From Pseudomonas laurylsulfatiphila (lineage in GTDB: Bacteria; Pseudomonadota; Gammaproteobacteria; Pseudomonadales; Pseudomonadaceae): a DNA stretch of 64,000 nt. Positions 1-7,751 of the stretch are shown here, piece by piece. The notes beneath the pieces are model-generated. The model did not search any database and was not told where the DNA came from. It saw only the letters and a program-made list of their open reading frames with translations. Numbering within the stretch: position 1 is the first letter of the stretch; each line of letters starts with the position of its first letter. Where the stretch lies: contig NZ_NIRS01000004.1 in the NCBI RefSeq assembly GCF_002934665.1, positions 722,147-786,146 on the forward strand, in the 5' to 3' direction. Made by a program: the position numbers and the translations under genes.

Positions 1-291
1 CTGGTCTTCTGGCAGGTCAATGGAAGAATTATCGCCCATTAACAAAACCGGAAGGAACTCATCCCAGGTCGAGAGTGTCTTAAGCAAGCCCAGAAGTGCA
101 CCAGGAGCGTTGACCGTCCCGATCAGGACACAGATTACTTCACGACTTGACGACAAAGAGCCGACAGCCTGCTGCCAGTCATGGCTACCGCAGGGTAAAT
201 TTTCTTCGCCGAGAAAATTTAAAATCACCGCCAGATCGCGGCGGCGGACGCTATCGTCATCAATCAGCAGAATTTTGGTTTCACGCCACAT
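1..291 (-). CDS. fleQ: FleQ, flagellar master transcriptional activator (5' end only)
   Basis: The first 97 codons of FleQ, starting at the ATG at 289-291 and running off the left edge. The translation opens MWRETKILLIDDDSVRRRDL and continues with a receiver-like fold, which matches the N-terminal domain of Pseudomonas FleQ. The AAA+ and helix-turn-helix domains would lie outside the window. FleQ is the sigma54-dependent enhancer-binding protein at the top of the polar flagellar cascade and also a c-di-GMP-responsive regulator of adhesin and exopolysaccharide genes in pseudomonads (family knowledge). It lies directly downstream of fliT in the same orientation, the usual order. The start is fixed by the conserved MWRE opening. 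Identification is confident despite truncation. Confidence 0.93.
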   Translation of the reverse strand, partial: MWRETKILLIDDDSVRRRDLAVILNFLGEENLPCGSHDWQQAVGSLSSSREVICVLIGTVNAPGALLGLLKTLSTWDEFLPVLLMGDNSSIDLPEDQ

Positions 292-379
292 GCAATAGCA
301 ACTTCCCTAGTCAACTCAATGCCCAAAATGCTGGGGCAAGCTAAACGCTTGCAGGCCTGATATGCCTGAAGACGACTGA

Positions 380-408
380 ATTCTGGAACCAGCCACTAGT
401 TAAGTCAA
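380..408 (-). promoter_or_regulatory. Probable sigma70-type promoter of fleQ
   Basis: On the minus strand TTGACT (403-408) is followed by 17 bases and then CAGAAT (380-385), about 90 bases upstream of the fleQ ATG. The -35 matches 5 of 6 and the -10 matches 4 of 6 consensus positions, with ideal spacing. FleQ is known to be transcribed from a sigma70 promoter in P. aeruginosa; the match here is by eye. Confidence 0.5.
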
Positions 409-463
409 AAAACCGCGCACAGTCAAATTTATGGCGCATTATGTTTGGATTAACTGGCGTCAA

Positions 464-760
464 TTAACCAAACAGATGGTAAACCTTTGATGCCTTTTGT
501 GCTTGGTTGATCTGCGACATCTCGTCGACTATCGCCTGACGCTCGCCCATCGTCGCCGTCAGCAACTCTTTGTACACCGCCAACAACCCTTCCAGATTGC
601 TCCGCACCGCGTCTTCGTCGATCGGCGCCTCACTGAGCACCTCGTCGACGCATTCACGACAGGTCGAATCCAGTTCGCCGATCGCGTCCCAGTTACGCGC
701 CGCCAGGGCGTCGATCAGGGCTTCGCGGGTTTCTTCTATGCGCCGCAGTGCTTGACTCAT
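464..760 (-). CDS. fliT: FliT-like flagellar chaperone
   Basis: A 98-residue, highly charged, all-helical-looking protein (MSQALRRIEETREALIDALA at the N-terminus) immediately downstream of fliS and upstream of fleQ. Small size, helical composition and position identify it as FliT (FleP-like in older Pseudomonas nomenclature). FliT proteins act as cytoplasmic export chaperones for the filament cap FliD. The gap to fliS is 24 bases, so the two are probably cotranscribed. Sequence conservation of FliT is low, so the call depends partly on context. Confidence 0.8.
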   Translation of the reverse strand: MSQALRRIEETREALIDALAARNWDAIGELDSTCRECVDEVLSEAPIDEDAVRSNLEGLLAVYKELLTATMGERQAIVDEMSQINQAQKASKVYHLFG

Positions 761-784
761 GACGTCTTCCTCAGACCCTCGGGC

Positions 785-1174
785 CTATTGATTGGCAATT
801 GCATCCCAACCGCTTTTCAGGGTTTCAAGCAAACCCGATACCTCGTCGATGATCGCCGCGTTGTTATCGCGATTGGCTTCCATCAGACGGGTCATCATGT
901 AGGCGTACAAATTGTCGAGCTGTTGCAGCGACGCCGGATCTTCGGTCTTTTCCGGGTTCAAGCCGTCACGCAGGCCGATGATGATGTCCACGGCCTTGCC
1001 CATCATCAACCCCTTGAGTGCGGTATCGCCCCGCTCCATGGCGCCCTTGGCCTGGGCCATGCGGTCCAGCCCGCCCTCCATCAGCATCTGCACCAGGCGA
1101 TGGGGGCTGGCTTCAGAGATCTGGGCATGGGAATTGACCTTCTGATATTGGCGAAGGGCTCTCATGGGGTTCAT
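785..1174 (-). CDS. fliS: FliS, flagellin export chaperone
   Basis: A 129-residue protein starting MNPMRALRQYQKVNSHAQIS, with the typical FliS pattern of an N-terminal Y-Q motif, the central helix around GGLDRMAQAKGAMERGD and a C-terminal helix. FliS binds the C-terminal segment of flagellin in the cytoplasm and prevents premature polymerisation. The start at 1174 is chosen because GAGGTAG lies 6-12 bases upstream and the family begins here; the open frame extends to 1246 without conserved sequence. It is separated from fliD by a terminator, so it probably has its own promoter, and it is followed by fliT. Confidence 0.93.
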   Translation of the reverse strand: MNPMRALRQYQKVNSHAQISEASPHRLVQMLMEGGLDRMAQAKGAMERGDTALKGLMMGKAVDIIIGLRDGLNPEKTEDPASLQQLDNLYAYMMTRLMEANRDNNAAIIDEVSGLLETLKSGWDAIANQ

Positions 1175-1226
1175 GTTTCTACCTCGTGACAGACAACAGC
1201 TTGAAATTGGGAAGGCTCTGATCTTT

Positions 1227-1253
1227 ATGTCGACTGGTCGACACAAAACTTTA
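1227..1253 (-). promoter_or_regulatory. Possible sigma28-like promoter of fliS
   Basis: The minus strand reads TAAAGTTT (1246-1253), 11 bases, then GTCGACAT (1227-1234). The -35 block is a perfect match to the FliA consensus, while the -10 block (GCCGATAA) matches only partly and overlaps a TGTCGAC inverted repeat. Location between the fliD terminator and fliS supports a promoter here, but the -10 is weak. Confidence 0.3.
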
Positions 1254-1272
1254 ATGCAGGCCCGCTCCCGTG

Positions 1273-1313
1273 AAAAAACCCTGGCGCTGCCTTTGCAGGC
1301 GGCCCGGGTTTTT
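1273..1313 (-). terminator. Rho-independent terminator after fliD
   Basis: On the minus strand a GC-rich imperfect hairpin (CCCGGGCCGCC / GGCAGCGCCAGGG) is flanked by AAAAA on the 5' side and a run of six T on the 3' side. It lies 15 bases after the fliD stop and would separate fliD from fliS. Confidence 0.75.
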
Positions 1314-1328
1314 CATGCCTGATCCAAA

Positions 1329-2717
1329 TCAGCTGTCTTTGGGATTGTTCAGCGCATTGAGCGTGGTCATGATGCTGTCGCTCTGGGCGCGCAGCCTGGC
1401 CACCAGGGAGTCCATCGCGGTGTACTTGGCGGTCAGACTTGTTTGCAGGCTGGCCATCCGTGCATCGAGGGAGTCCTGCTGCTTCTTCAGGTCATTCAGG
1501 CTATCGCTCAAGCTCGCCGAACGCGCGGCAAAGACCCCGGTGGTTTTCTGCGCGAAGGTGTCGGTAGCGGACTTCATGCGCGCAAGCAAACCGGTATCGC
1601 CCGAAAAAATCCCGTTGATATCGGCGGCATTGGTCTGTGCCGCAGCACCAAACACTTTGTCGTCGATCGACAGCAATCCGGTCTTCTGATCGGTCTCGAC
1701 ACCAAACTGGGCGAGAGACTTCATCTGACCGGTGCCACCCATGGCGTTCAATTCGGTACGTACCGACGATAGCAACGAACGCAGCGACGCGTCGCCCGTG
1801 AGCGCGCCCGTCGTCAACGAACCATCGGCATTGGTCGTGACCTGGGTCTCGGTGTTGGCAGCCTTGATCAGCGCGTTGTAGGTGTCGACAAAACCCTTGA
1901 CCGAAGACTTCAGCGTCGCCGTGTCGGCCGACACGGTGATAGTGGCCGGCGTTGCCGCACCGCCGCCAGAGGGCACCGGAGAAACCCCTGTCAATTTCAG
2001 CGTGATACCGCTCACGGCGTCGGCAATGGTGTTGCTCTTCGATTCCATCGCCACGCCGTCAAGCGTGTATTTGGCATTCTGCGGCGTGGCGAGGATCGAG
2101 GTGCCGGTTTCCAGACCGGAGTTGCCCGACAGGGTCAGGTCCGAACCGACCCCGGTTTTATTGGACGTCAGCACCATTCGAGAGCCGTTGGCATCGGTCA
2201 GGATGTTGGCGCTCAAGCCCTGATTCGCGTACTGGGAGTTGATCGAGTCGCGCACCTGCTGCAACGTCGCACCGGCAGGAATGCTGACGTCGAAGGTGTC
2301 GGCGCCCTGCTTGATGCTCAGCGTGGACGGCACCGCCCCGGCATTGACCACCGAGGAAGCGCCGCCGGCGAAGACCTTGGAGGAAATTTTCGATGCGGTT
2401 GCCAACTGGGTGACCAGCAGCGAGAAATTGCCCGCCGCTGCACCGTTTCCGGTGGTCACCGTGGCTACTTTTTCATCGGAGGACGTACCGCTCAACCCGC
2501 TGAAGCTGGACGCGGTTTTCATGTTGTCCAACGCGCCACGGAAAGCATCCAGCGCCGCCTGGATTTTGCCGATCGACGACAGCGAGGTGGTTGCTTTCAG
2601 CGTCTGATTGTTGATTTGCGTCTGTTTTGGCGCTCTTTCGGAGTCCACCAAAGACTTAACAATCGCCTGGGTATCGATGTTCGAACCAATACCGCTGACC
2701 GTTGTACCCGCCATCAT
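1329..2717 (-). CDS. fliD: FliD, flagellar filament cap protein
   Basis: A 462-residue protein beginning MMAGTTVSGIGSNIDTQAIV, the hallmark FliD/HAP2 N-terminus (G-S-x-I-D-T). The N-terminal coiled segment, central Ala/Ser/Thr/Gly-rich domain (about residues 70-350) and C-terminal coiled coil (LNDLKKQQDSLDARMASLQT) follow the family order. FliD forms the pentameric cap that folds flagellin subunits at the filament tip. AAGGAGAG lies just upstream; two adjacent ATGs (2717 and 2714) are both possible starts. It is 78 bases downstream of flaG and closes with a terminator. Confidence 0.96.
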   Translation of the reverse strand: MMAGTTVSGIGSNIDTQAIVKSLVDSERAPKQTQINNQTLKATTSLSSIGKIQAALDAFRGALDNMKTASSFSGLSGTSSDEKVATVTTGNGAAAGNFSLLVTQLATASKISSKVFAGGASSVVNAGAVPSTLSIKQGADTFDVSIPAGATLQQVRDSINSQYANQGLSANILTDANGSRMVLTSNKTGVGSDLTLSGNSGLETGTSILATPQNAKYTLDGVAMESKSNTIADAVSGITLKLTGVSPVPSGGGAATPATITVSADTATLKSSVKGFVDTYNALIKAANTETQVTTNADGSLTTGALTGDASLRSLLSSVRTELNAMGGTGQMKSLAQFGVETDQKTGLLSIDDKVFGAAAQTNAADINGIFSGDTGLLARMKSATDTFAQKTTGVFAARSASLSDSLNDLKKQQDSLDARMASLQTSLTAKYTAMDSLVARLRAQSDSIMTTLNALNNPKDS

Positions 2718-2795
2718 CTCTCTCCTTATCCAGTGGCTGCCGTTTTCTTGACCGGGATCGTCTTAAACAGCGACAGCAACAAAATTCATGCCAGT

Positions 2796-3146
2796 TCAGA
2801 CTTTGCCATCAAACAACAAACTACTGGCATCCGACAGGCTCTGGGCCAGCTTTAGTGCAGCTTCCGACGGAATCTGACGAATCACCAGACCCGTTTCGGT
2901 GGCAATGACCTTGACCACGACCCGGCCAGTGGAGTCATCAATGGAAAAATCCAGATTGCGCTGGGCAGCCTGGACAAATTCCTGAATATCGGTAACCGCT
3001 TTTTCCAGCTCGTCACGCTTTGGCTCGGGGTTCGAGGCCTTCAGCGTTTCAGTCTTGGGCTGCTCCGGCTTTACAGTGACATTCGGCGTTACGCCCTGAT
3101 GGGCGACCGCGGGATAGGACTGGTTCAATTTGACGCTCATGTCCAT
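2796..3146 (-). CDS. flaG: FlaG family flagellar protein
   Basis: A 116-residue protein (MDMSVKLNQSYPAVAHQGVT) with a disordered, Pro/Lys/Glu-rich N-terminal third and a conserved C-terminal FlaG domain containing FSIDDSTGRVVVKVIATETG and LIRQIP-like elements. FlaG proteins (FleL in some Pseudomonas) influence filament length; the mechanism is not settled. It lies between fliC and fliD on the same strand. The first of two ATGs is chosen because GAGGAGATAAGGC immediately precedes it; the second Met is two codons later. Confidence 0.9.
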   Translation of the reverse strand: MDMSVKLNQSYPAVAHQGVTPNVTVKPEQPKTETLKASNPEPKRDELEKAVTDIQEFVQAAQRNLDFSIDDSTGRVVVKVIATETGLVIRQIPSEAALKLAQSLSDASSLLFDGKV

Positions 3147-3165
3147 GCCTTATCTCCTCATCATG

Positions 3166-3197
3166 AAAAAAACAAAAGGGCGCGTAAACGCGCCCTT
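3166..3197 (-). terminator. Rho-independent terminator after fliC
   Basis: The minus strand forms a perfect 9-bp stem AAGGGCGCG / CGCGCCCTT with a TTTA loop, followed by a T-rich tract (TTGTTTTTTT). It is placed 24 bases after the fliC stop and upstream of flaG, so flaG is probably reached by read-through or its own promoter. Confidence 0.85.
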
Positions 3198-3220
3198 CCG
3201 TCAGTTACCAAGCGCTGGAA

Positions 3221-4654
3221 TCAACCCAGCAGCTTCAGTACAGCCGATGGCAGCTGGTTGGCTTGCGACAGGATCGCAGTGGAAGCTTGTTGCAGGGTTT
3301 GTTGCTTGGTCAGTTGAGCAGTTTCTGCTGCGAAGTCAACGTCCTGGATCACGCCACGAGCAGAAGTGGAGTTGTCCGAGATGCTGCGCAGGTTGGCTAC
3401 GGTGCTGTCGAAACGGTTTTGTACCGCACCGAGGTCAGCACGCTGGGAGTCGATAGCCGAGATCGCCTGGCTGATCACGTCGATAGCGTTCTGAGCGTTG
3501 GCTGCAGTGGTAACGTCAGTGGCCGCAACAGTGGTTTTAACCGAGCTGGCAGCAGTACCGGCGTTGAACAGGTTGGTCACGCCCGCGCCGCTCATCGAGT
3601 AGCTGTTGGCGGAGTTCAGGGAAACAGCGCCAGTGATCTGCAGAGGGCCGGCCAGGGCGTTGACTGGCGCACCATAGACACCGGAACCATCTTTGGCTGC
3701 AACCGAGATACCGGCGATTGCATCGGCGTCACCGCTGTCCAGAGTGATGTTCTCACCGGTATCGGATTTAACCGACAGGGTACCAGCCTTGGCATCGTAG
3801 TTAACGCTGATGCCCAGTTTGGCAGCGTTGGATTTCAGTTGGTCAGCCAGTTCACCGGTGTTGGTCACACCCACCATGCTCACCGCGGCACCCGTGCCTA
3901 CTTTGATGGTGAAGTTGGCGCTGGTAGTGATTGCAGCACTGTTGACAGTGAATTGTGCTTCAGTGCTGGCAGTCGCGGTCACGCCACCCACAGCGGCTTT
4001 GTTGATCTGCGAAGCGGTAGTCTTGGCCGAATCACCCGCTGTGATGGTGAAGTTTGCGGTCTGGCCACCACCAACGAGAGTCACAGCACCACCAGCTACA
4101 CCGGTTGCGCTCGGCGCGATCGCCAGGCTTTTCAGCTGCTGGGAGCCGATGTTGTTGGCCGATACGTCGCCCAGAGTCATGTTGATGGTCTGGTTGGCGT
4201 TGGCGCCTACCTGGAATTGGGTAGTACCGAAAGAGCCGTCCAGCAGGTTACGACCACCGAAGGTAGTGGTGGTAGCAATACGAGTCAGTTCAGCGGTCAG
4301 TGCAGAGTATTCGGCGTTGTTCGACTTACGGTCGTCATCGCTTGGCGAGCCGTTCGCGGAAGCCAGAGCCAGGGTACGCATTTTCTGCAGGATGTTGGTG
4401 GATTCCTGCATTGCGCCTTCAGCTGTTTGCGCGATGGAGATACCGTCACCGGCGTTCTTGATAGCCGCGCCCAGGCCGTTGATCTGGCTGGTCAAGCGGT
4501 TGGAAATTTGCAGGCCGGCAGCGTCGTCTTTAGCGCTGTTGATACGCAGGCCGGAGGACAGGCGCTGCATGGAGGTTTGCAGATTACCGGAAGCTTTGTT
4601 CAGGTTGTTCTGAACGGTCAAGGAAGCAAGGTTGGTATTTACGGTTAAAGCCAT
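3221..4654 (-). CDS. fliC: Flagellin, filament structural subunit
   Basis: A 477-residue flagellin. The conserved D0/D1 N-terminus begins MALTVNTNLASLTVQNNLNK with QRLSSGLRINSAKDDAAGLQ near residue 35, and the conserved C-terminus ends in ILSQANQLPSAVLKLLG. Between roughly residues 175 and 390 lies the surface-exposed variable region, rich in Ala, Thr, Val and Gly. It is exported by the flagellar type III system with FliS as chaperone and assembles under the FliD cap. GAGGA precedes the ATG. A sigma28-type promoter lies 80 bases upstream and a strong terminator follows. Length is typical of short to medium Pseudomonas flagellins. Confidence 0.98.
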   Translation of the reverse strand: MALTVNTNLASLTVQNNLNKASGNLQTSMQRLSSGLRINSAKDDAAGLQISNRLTSQINGLGAAIKNAGDGISIAQTAEGAMQESTNILQKMRTLALASANGSPSDDDRKSNNAEYSALTAELTRIATTTTFGGRNLLDGSFGTTQFQVGANANQTINMTLGDVSANNIGSQQLKSLAIAPSATGVAGGAVTLVGGGQTANFTITAGDSAKTTASQINKAAVGGVTATASTEAQFTVNSAAITTSANFTIKVGTGAAVSMVGVTNTGELADQLKSNAAKLGISVNYDAKAGTLSVKSDTGENITLDSGDADAIAGISVAAKDGSGVYGAPVNALAGPLQITGAVSLNSANSYSMSGAGVTNLFNAGTAASSVKTTVAATDVTTAANAQNAIDVISQAISAIDSQRADLGAVQNRFDSTVANLRSISDNSTSARGVIQDVDFAAETAQLTKQQTLQQASTAILSQANQLPSAVLKLLG

Positions 4655-4734
4655 GACGAAATCCTCGTTGGATGGATACTGCGGCTTCCGGCCCTGGCAA
4701 CCGCCTGGTGTGGCCTAGAGAACCTACGTAATAG

Positions 4735-4761
4735 TTATCGTCGTGAAGAGGCTTTGCTTGA
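4735..4761 (-). promoter_or_regulatory. Sigma28 (FliA) promoter of fliC
   Basis: The minus strand reads TCAAGCAA (4754-4761), exactly 11 bases, then GACGATAA (4735-4742). This fits the FliA consensus TAAAGTTT-N11-GCCGATAA with the correct spacing and a 7 of 8 match in the -10 element. It lies about 80 bases before the flagellin ATG, as expected for a late (class IV) flagellar gene. Confidence 0.8.
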
Positions 4762-4844
4762 GAGGTTTTTTCGAATTTTTTAGTGGCAGCTTGCCAGCCC
4801 TTTATTTTCAAGGCTTTAGAGCCAGAAAGTCGGCGTCAGAAAAA

Positions 4845-4880
4845 ACGCAAAACGCCCGGAAGTTTAAATTTCCGGGCGTT
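4845..4880 (-). terminator. Terminator between the ketoacyl synthase gene and fliC
   Basis: A perfect 11-bp stem AACGCCCGGAA / TTCCGGGCGTT around an 8-base loop (4851-4880). On the minus strand it is followed by TTTGCGTTTTTT. It would end the upstream ketoacyl synthase transcript and insulate fliC; it also has T-rich sequence on the other side, so it may work in both directions. Confidence 0.85.
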
Positions 4881-4905
4881 GTTTTTGAAGCGTCGAATCC
4901 GTCAA

Positions 4906-5835
4906 TCAACCGCGATAGAGAATGGCCGAACCCCACGAGAGGCCCACGCCAAAGCCGCTGATGGCAACTCGGGTCCACTTGGAGTCGAAGACGTGGTTCT
5001 GCAACAACAGCGGAATGCTCGAGGAGACCGTGTTTCCGGTTTCGAGCATGTCCTTGACGAACTTCTCCGGTTCACCTTCTTCGAAGCGGCGCGCCACGGC
5101 ATCGACAATGGCCGCACTGCCCTGGTGAATGCAGAAGGCATCGATGTCGCTCGCTTGCAAATTGGACTCATCCAACAACTCATGCAAATGCGCAGGAACT
5201 TTCAACAAAGCAAAGTTGAACACCTGGCGACCATTCATGAAGAACACACCGTCGCTGACCTTAAGGTGCGGCGCGCCGGAACCGTCGGTACCGAACTTCG
5301 ACTTGCCCAGTTGCCAGACAGCGTTTTCGCCCATCCAGGTGGCGGTAGCGGCATCACCGAACAGCATCGTGGTGTTGCGGTCTTCCGGGTCGACGATCTT
5401 CGAATAAGGATCGGCAGTGATCAGCAGGCCATTTTTCAGCCCTGCCGCTTCCATGAAGCCTTTGATCGCATAGATGCCGTAGACGTAACCGGAACAGCCC
5501 AGGGAAATATCGAAAGCAGCGACATGGGTCGGCAAGCCCAGCTTGTCCTGAACAATCGCAGCGGTGTGCGGCAATCCTTCTTCATCACCGTTCTGGGTGA
5601 CGACGATCAAGCAGTCAATGGATTCACGCTTGAGTTCTGGACTGGCGGCGAACAGCGCATTGGCTGCTTCGACACACAGATCGGACGTTTCCTGATCGGC
5701 ATCCATGCGCGGTAAAAACGCAGAACCGATTTTGCCAAGGATAAAGGTTTCGTCCTTGTCGAACTTTGCACCCTGGGCGTAATTATCAATCCCGGCTGCC
5801 GGCACGTAACTCGCTATATTTTTTATGCCAATCAT
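4906..5835 (-). CDS. 3-oxoacyl-ACP synthase III-like protein of the flagellar locus
   Basis: A 309-residue thiolase-fold enzyme of the FabH/KAS III class. The triad is visible as Cys114 (DISLGCSGYVYG), His237 (CIHQGS) and Asn268 (ETGNTVSSS); the usual FabH HQAN is HQGS here. The enzyme would condense an acyl-CoA with malonyl-ACP or transfer an acyl group. A KAS III-like gene is found in flagellin-glycosylation islands of P. syringae (orf3 next to fgt1/fgt2), where it is linked to acyl modification of the glycan sugar. Here it stands alone between flgL and fliC, with no glycosyltransferase or nucleotide-sugar genes in the window. A role in flagellin or sugar acylation is inference from position. 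The ATG at 5835 has GGGAAG about 8 bases upstream. Confidence 0.85.
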   Translation of the reverse strand: MIGIKNIASYVPAAGIDNYAQGAKFDKDETFILGKIGSAFLPRMDADQETSDLCVEAANALFAASPELKRESIDCLIVVTQNGDEEGLPHTAAIVQDKLGLPTHVAAFDISLGCSGYVYGIYAIKGFMEAAGLKNGLLITADPYSKIVDPEDRNTTMLFGDAATATWMGENAVWQLGKSKFGTDGSGAPHLKVSDGVFFMNGRQVFNFALLKVPAHLHELLDESNLQASDIDAFCIHQGSAAIVDAVARRFEEGEPEKFVKDMLETGNTVSSSIPLLLQNHVFDSKWTRVAISGFGVGLSWGSAILYRG

Positions 5836-6102
5836 TATGGCTTCCCAATAATAAACAGCTGAACATCGCCGCTCGCTGAATCGAGGGCGTCTACAGTCAG
5901 GGCCTGGGCCCCAGAGGAGGCAACATCGGGGCTCAAGAACAACACCTTGAACAGCCCGCCACCTTCACCGCCCGCAGACAGGATACAGTGAAGATGCGCG
6001 TTTTGACTGACGGGTCACTCAGACATCGCTGCTTTATTTGATTTTGTGGTCCGGATCCCGCCCTGTCCGGCCTCGCCCTACCCCCAAAAAAAGCAAAAAA
6101 AA
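5836..6102. other. Intergenic region between flgL and the ketoacyl synthase gene, no gene recognised
   Basis: About 270 bases without a convincing coding frame or repeat. It should contain the promoter of the ketoacyl synthase gene, but no clear sigma28 or sigma54 motif was found by eye. In related strains this spot often carries flagellin-glycosylation genes, so it may be a deletion scar; that is inference. Confidence 0.4.
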
Positions 6103-6128
6103 GCCAGCCCCCTGTGACAGGGGCTGGC
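6095..6128 (-). terminator. Rho-independent terminator after flgL
   Basis: On the minus strand GCCAGCCCC and GGGGGCTGGC (6103-6128) pair around TGTCACA and are followed by eight T (6095-6102). It lies about 20 bases after the flgL stop and ends the flgF-flgL operon. Confidence 0.9.
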
Positions 6129-6148
6129 CGCGAGCGGTCAAGACCGAC

Positions 6149-7738
6149 TCAAAGCTTATTGAACAGGCTCAACTGGGAAACCCTGGCGAAGGCCAGTTGC
6201 GCGGCCTGCAGCATGGTTTGCTGCAGGGTCAAACGTGTCAGTACTTCTGCCGGGTCGGCGTTCTTGATCGAGTTGCCCGTCGATTCGTTGATCAGGCCCG
6301 CGCTGGAGTTCTGGTCCGTCTGCATGTCCATCACGTTACCCCGGGCACCGATCGCGCCACGCGCCAGGTCAACCTGGTTCTTGCCGTTGTTCAGGTTGGC
6401 AATGGACGAGGCTACCGTGTTCTCCAGAAAACGCTGGGCGGTCGGGTTGCCCTGGGTCGGTGCGTCGAGCGCCGAACGCAGCTGACTGATGGTGTCGAGT
6501 ACGTTCTGGGTCTGGTGCGTATTGACCGCGATATCGAACTGATCACCCGGATTGAGCACGCCGGGAGGAGTGCCGCCACTCAGGGTAAAGTCGACACCGG
6601 CCGCTGTCGCCACGCCGGCTACCACAGTCCCGGAGGTTACCGGCGTGCTGCCGCTGGTCAACGGACGGGCGTACAGATCGAAGGTCCCGGGACCGGTGAA
6701 CTTCAGGACCGCCCCGCCTTCAGGGAAAAAGCTGTTGTAATCAGCGGCGTTGCTCACCGCTGCATTACTCACGACAACCGTCGATACGTTGCTCGGGGCA
6801 CGGTTGCTGACGAAGCTGTCCGGCTTGGCCGACAACTCGAAACTGTGCGTGGCGATGAAGCCATCGATGTTGGTGGCGTTATCGCCAGCCTGTGGGGTGA
6901 TGTCCAGCTTGAACGTCACGCCGCGGAAGTTGATGTCGGAGCCGCCCTTGGCATTCGGGTCGAACACCCCGCCGCCAGTCGCCTCGGCGGTCCTGTCGGC
7001 GCCGGTGGCATCGGTGATTACGAATTGGGTGCTGCTGGTGAACTGCAACTTGTAAGGCTCGCCGCCGCGGAAGTTCGCATCGAAGGCCGGACCGGAGTTC
7101 ACCAGGCCTGGCGACAGCCTGACGCGTCCGTCATCGACGGGTGGCGTGAGCATGGTGGTCGAGCTACGAGCGGCGTTGATTGCCTGCTGGAAAACGTCCC
7201 AGCCGGTATCGTTAAGGCCCAGCGACATCGAGTCACCGATCTTCAGCTCCAGCTGAGTCTGGTCACCCTGATAGCTGTAGGTGCCGTCACTGTTGCGCAC
7301 AAACGGCTGGGTATTGTTGCTGGCGCCAGAGAAGATGTACTTGCCATTGGCGTCCTTGCTGTTCATCAAGCTCAGCAATTGCTCTTCGGACTGCTTGAGT
7401 TCTGCGGAAATGGATTTGCGGTCATCGTCGTTCAACGAACCGCCACCGGCACGTACCGCCAACTCGCTGACTTTCTGCAGCACGTTGTTGATGCTGTCCA
7501 GCACGCTCTCTTCCTGCGCTTGAGCCGTGTTCAACGAATTGATGTTGGTGGTGTACTGACCCAACATGGCTTTTTGCTGCTCAAGTTGCAGAAGGCGAGC
7601 CGCGCCGACCGGATCATCCGCTGCGGTCTCAAGCTTGACGCCGCTGCTGGCCTGCTCGGCGGTCTTCATCACGTTATTGAGGTTGCGAGAGTAGTTGGCA
7701 GCCGTCGTGGCGTAATACTGTGCTGTAGAAATGCGCAT
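6149..7738 (-). CDS. flgL: FlgL, hook-filament junction protein (HAP3)
   Basis: A 529-residue flagellin-like protein. The N-terminus MRISTAQYYATTAANYSRNL with SSGVKLETAADDPVGAARLL and the C-terminus ending QLSLFNKL are characteristic of FlgL. The termini form the coiled D0/D1 domains shared with flagellin, and the Gly/Thr/Pro-rich centre (about residues 180-420) is the exposed part. FlgL joins FlgK to the filament. It is the last gene of the operon, 13 bases after flgK, and is followed by a strong terminator. Confidence 0.96.
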   Translation of the reverse strand: MRISTAQYYATTAANYSRNLNNVMKTAEQASSGVKLETAADDPVGAARLLQLEQQKAMLGQYTTNINSLNTAQAQEESVLDSINNVLQKVSELAVRAGGGSLNDDDRKSISAELKQSEEQLLSLMNSKDANGKYIFSGASNNTQPFVRNSDGTYSYQGDQTQLELKIGDSMSLGLNDTGWDVFQQAINAARSSTTMLTPPVDDGRVRLSPGLVNSGPAFDANFRGGEPYKLQFTSSTQFVITDATGADRTAEATGGGVFDPNAKGGSDINFRGVTFKLDITPQAGDNATNIDGFIATHSFELSAKPDSFVSNRAPSNVSTVVVSNAAVSNAADYNSFFPEGGAVLKFTGPGTFDLYARPLTSGSTPVTSGTVVAGVATAAGVDFTLSGGTPPGVLNPGDQFDIAVNTHQTQNVLDTISQLRSALDAPTQGNPTAQRFLENTVASSIANLNNGKNQVDLARGAIGARGNVMDMQTDQNSSAGLINESTGNSIKNADPAEVLTRLTLQQTMLQAAQLAFARVSQLSLFNKL

Positions 7739-7751
7739 GTTCTACGGCTCC

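Noticed and set aside
2775..2794. Sigma54-like sequence CTGGCATGAATTTTGTTGCT upstream of fliD on the minus strand
   Set aside because: The GG and GC are 13 bases apart instead of 10, so it does not meet the strict sigma54 spacing.
3263..4648. Open frame of about 460 codons antisense to fliC
   Set aside because: It mirrors the flagellin gene codon by codon in GC-rich DNA and has no ribosome binding site or protein-like composition.
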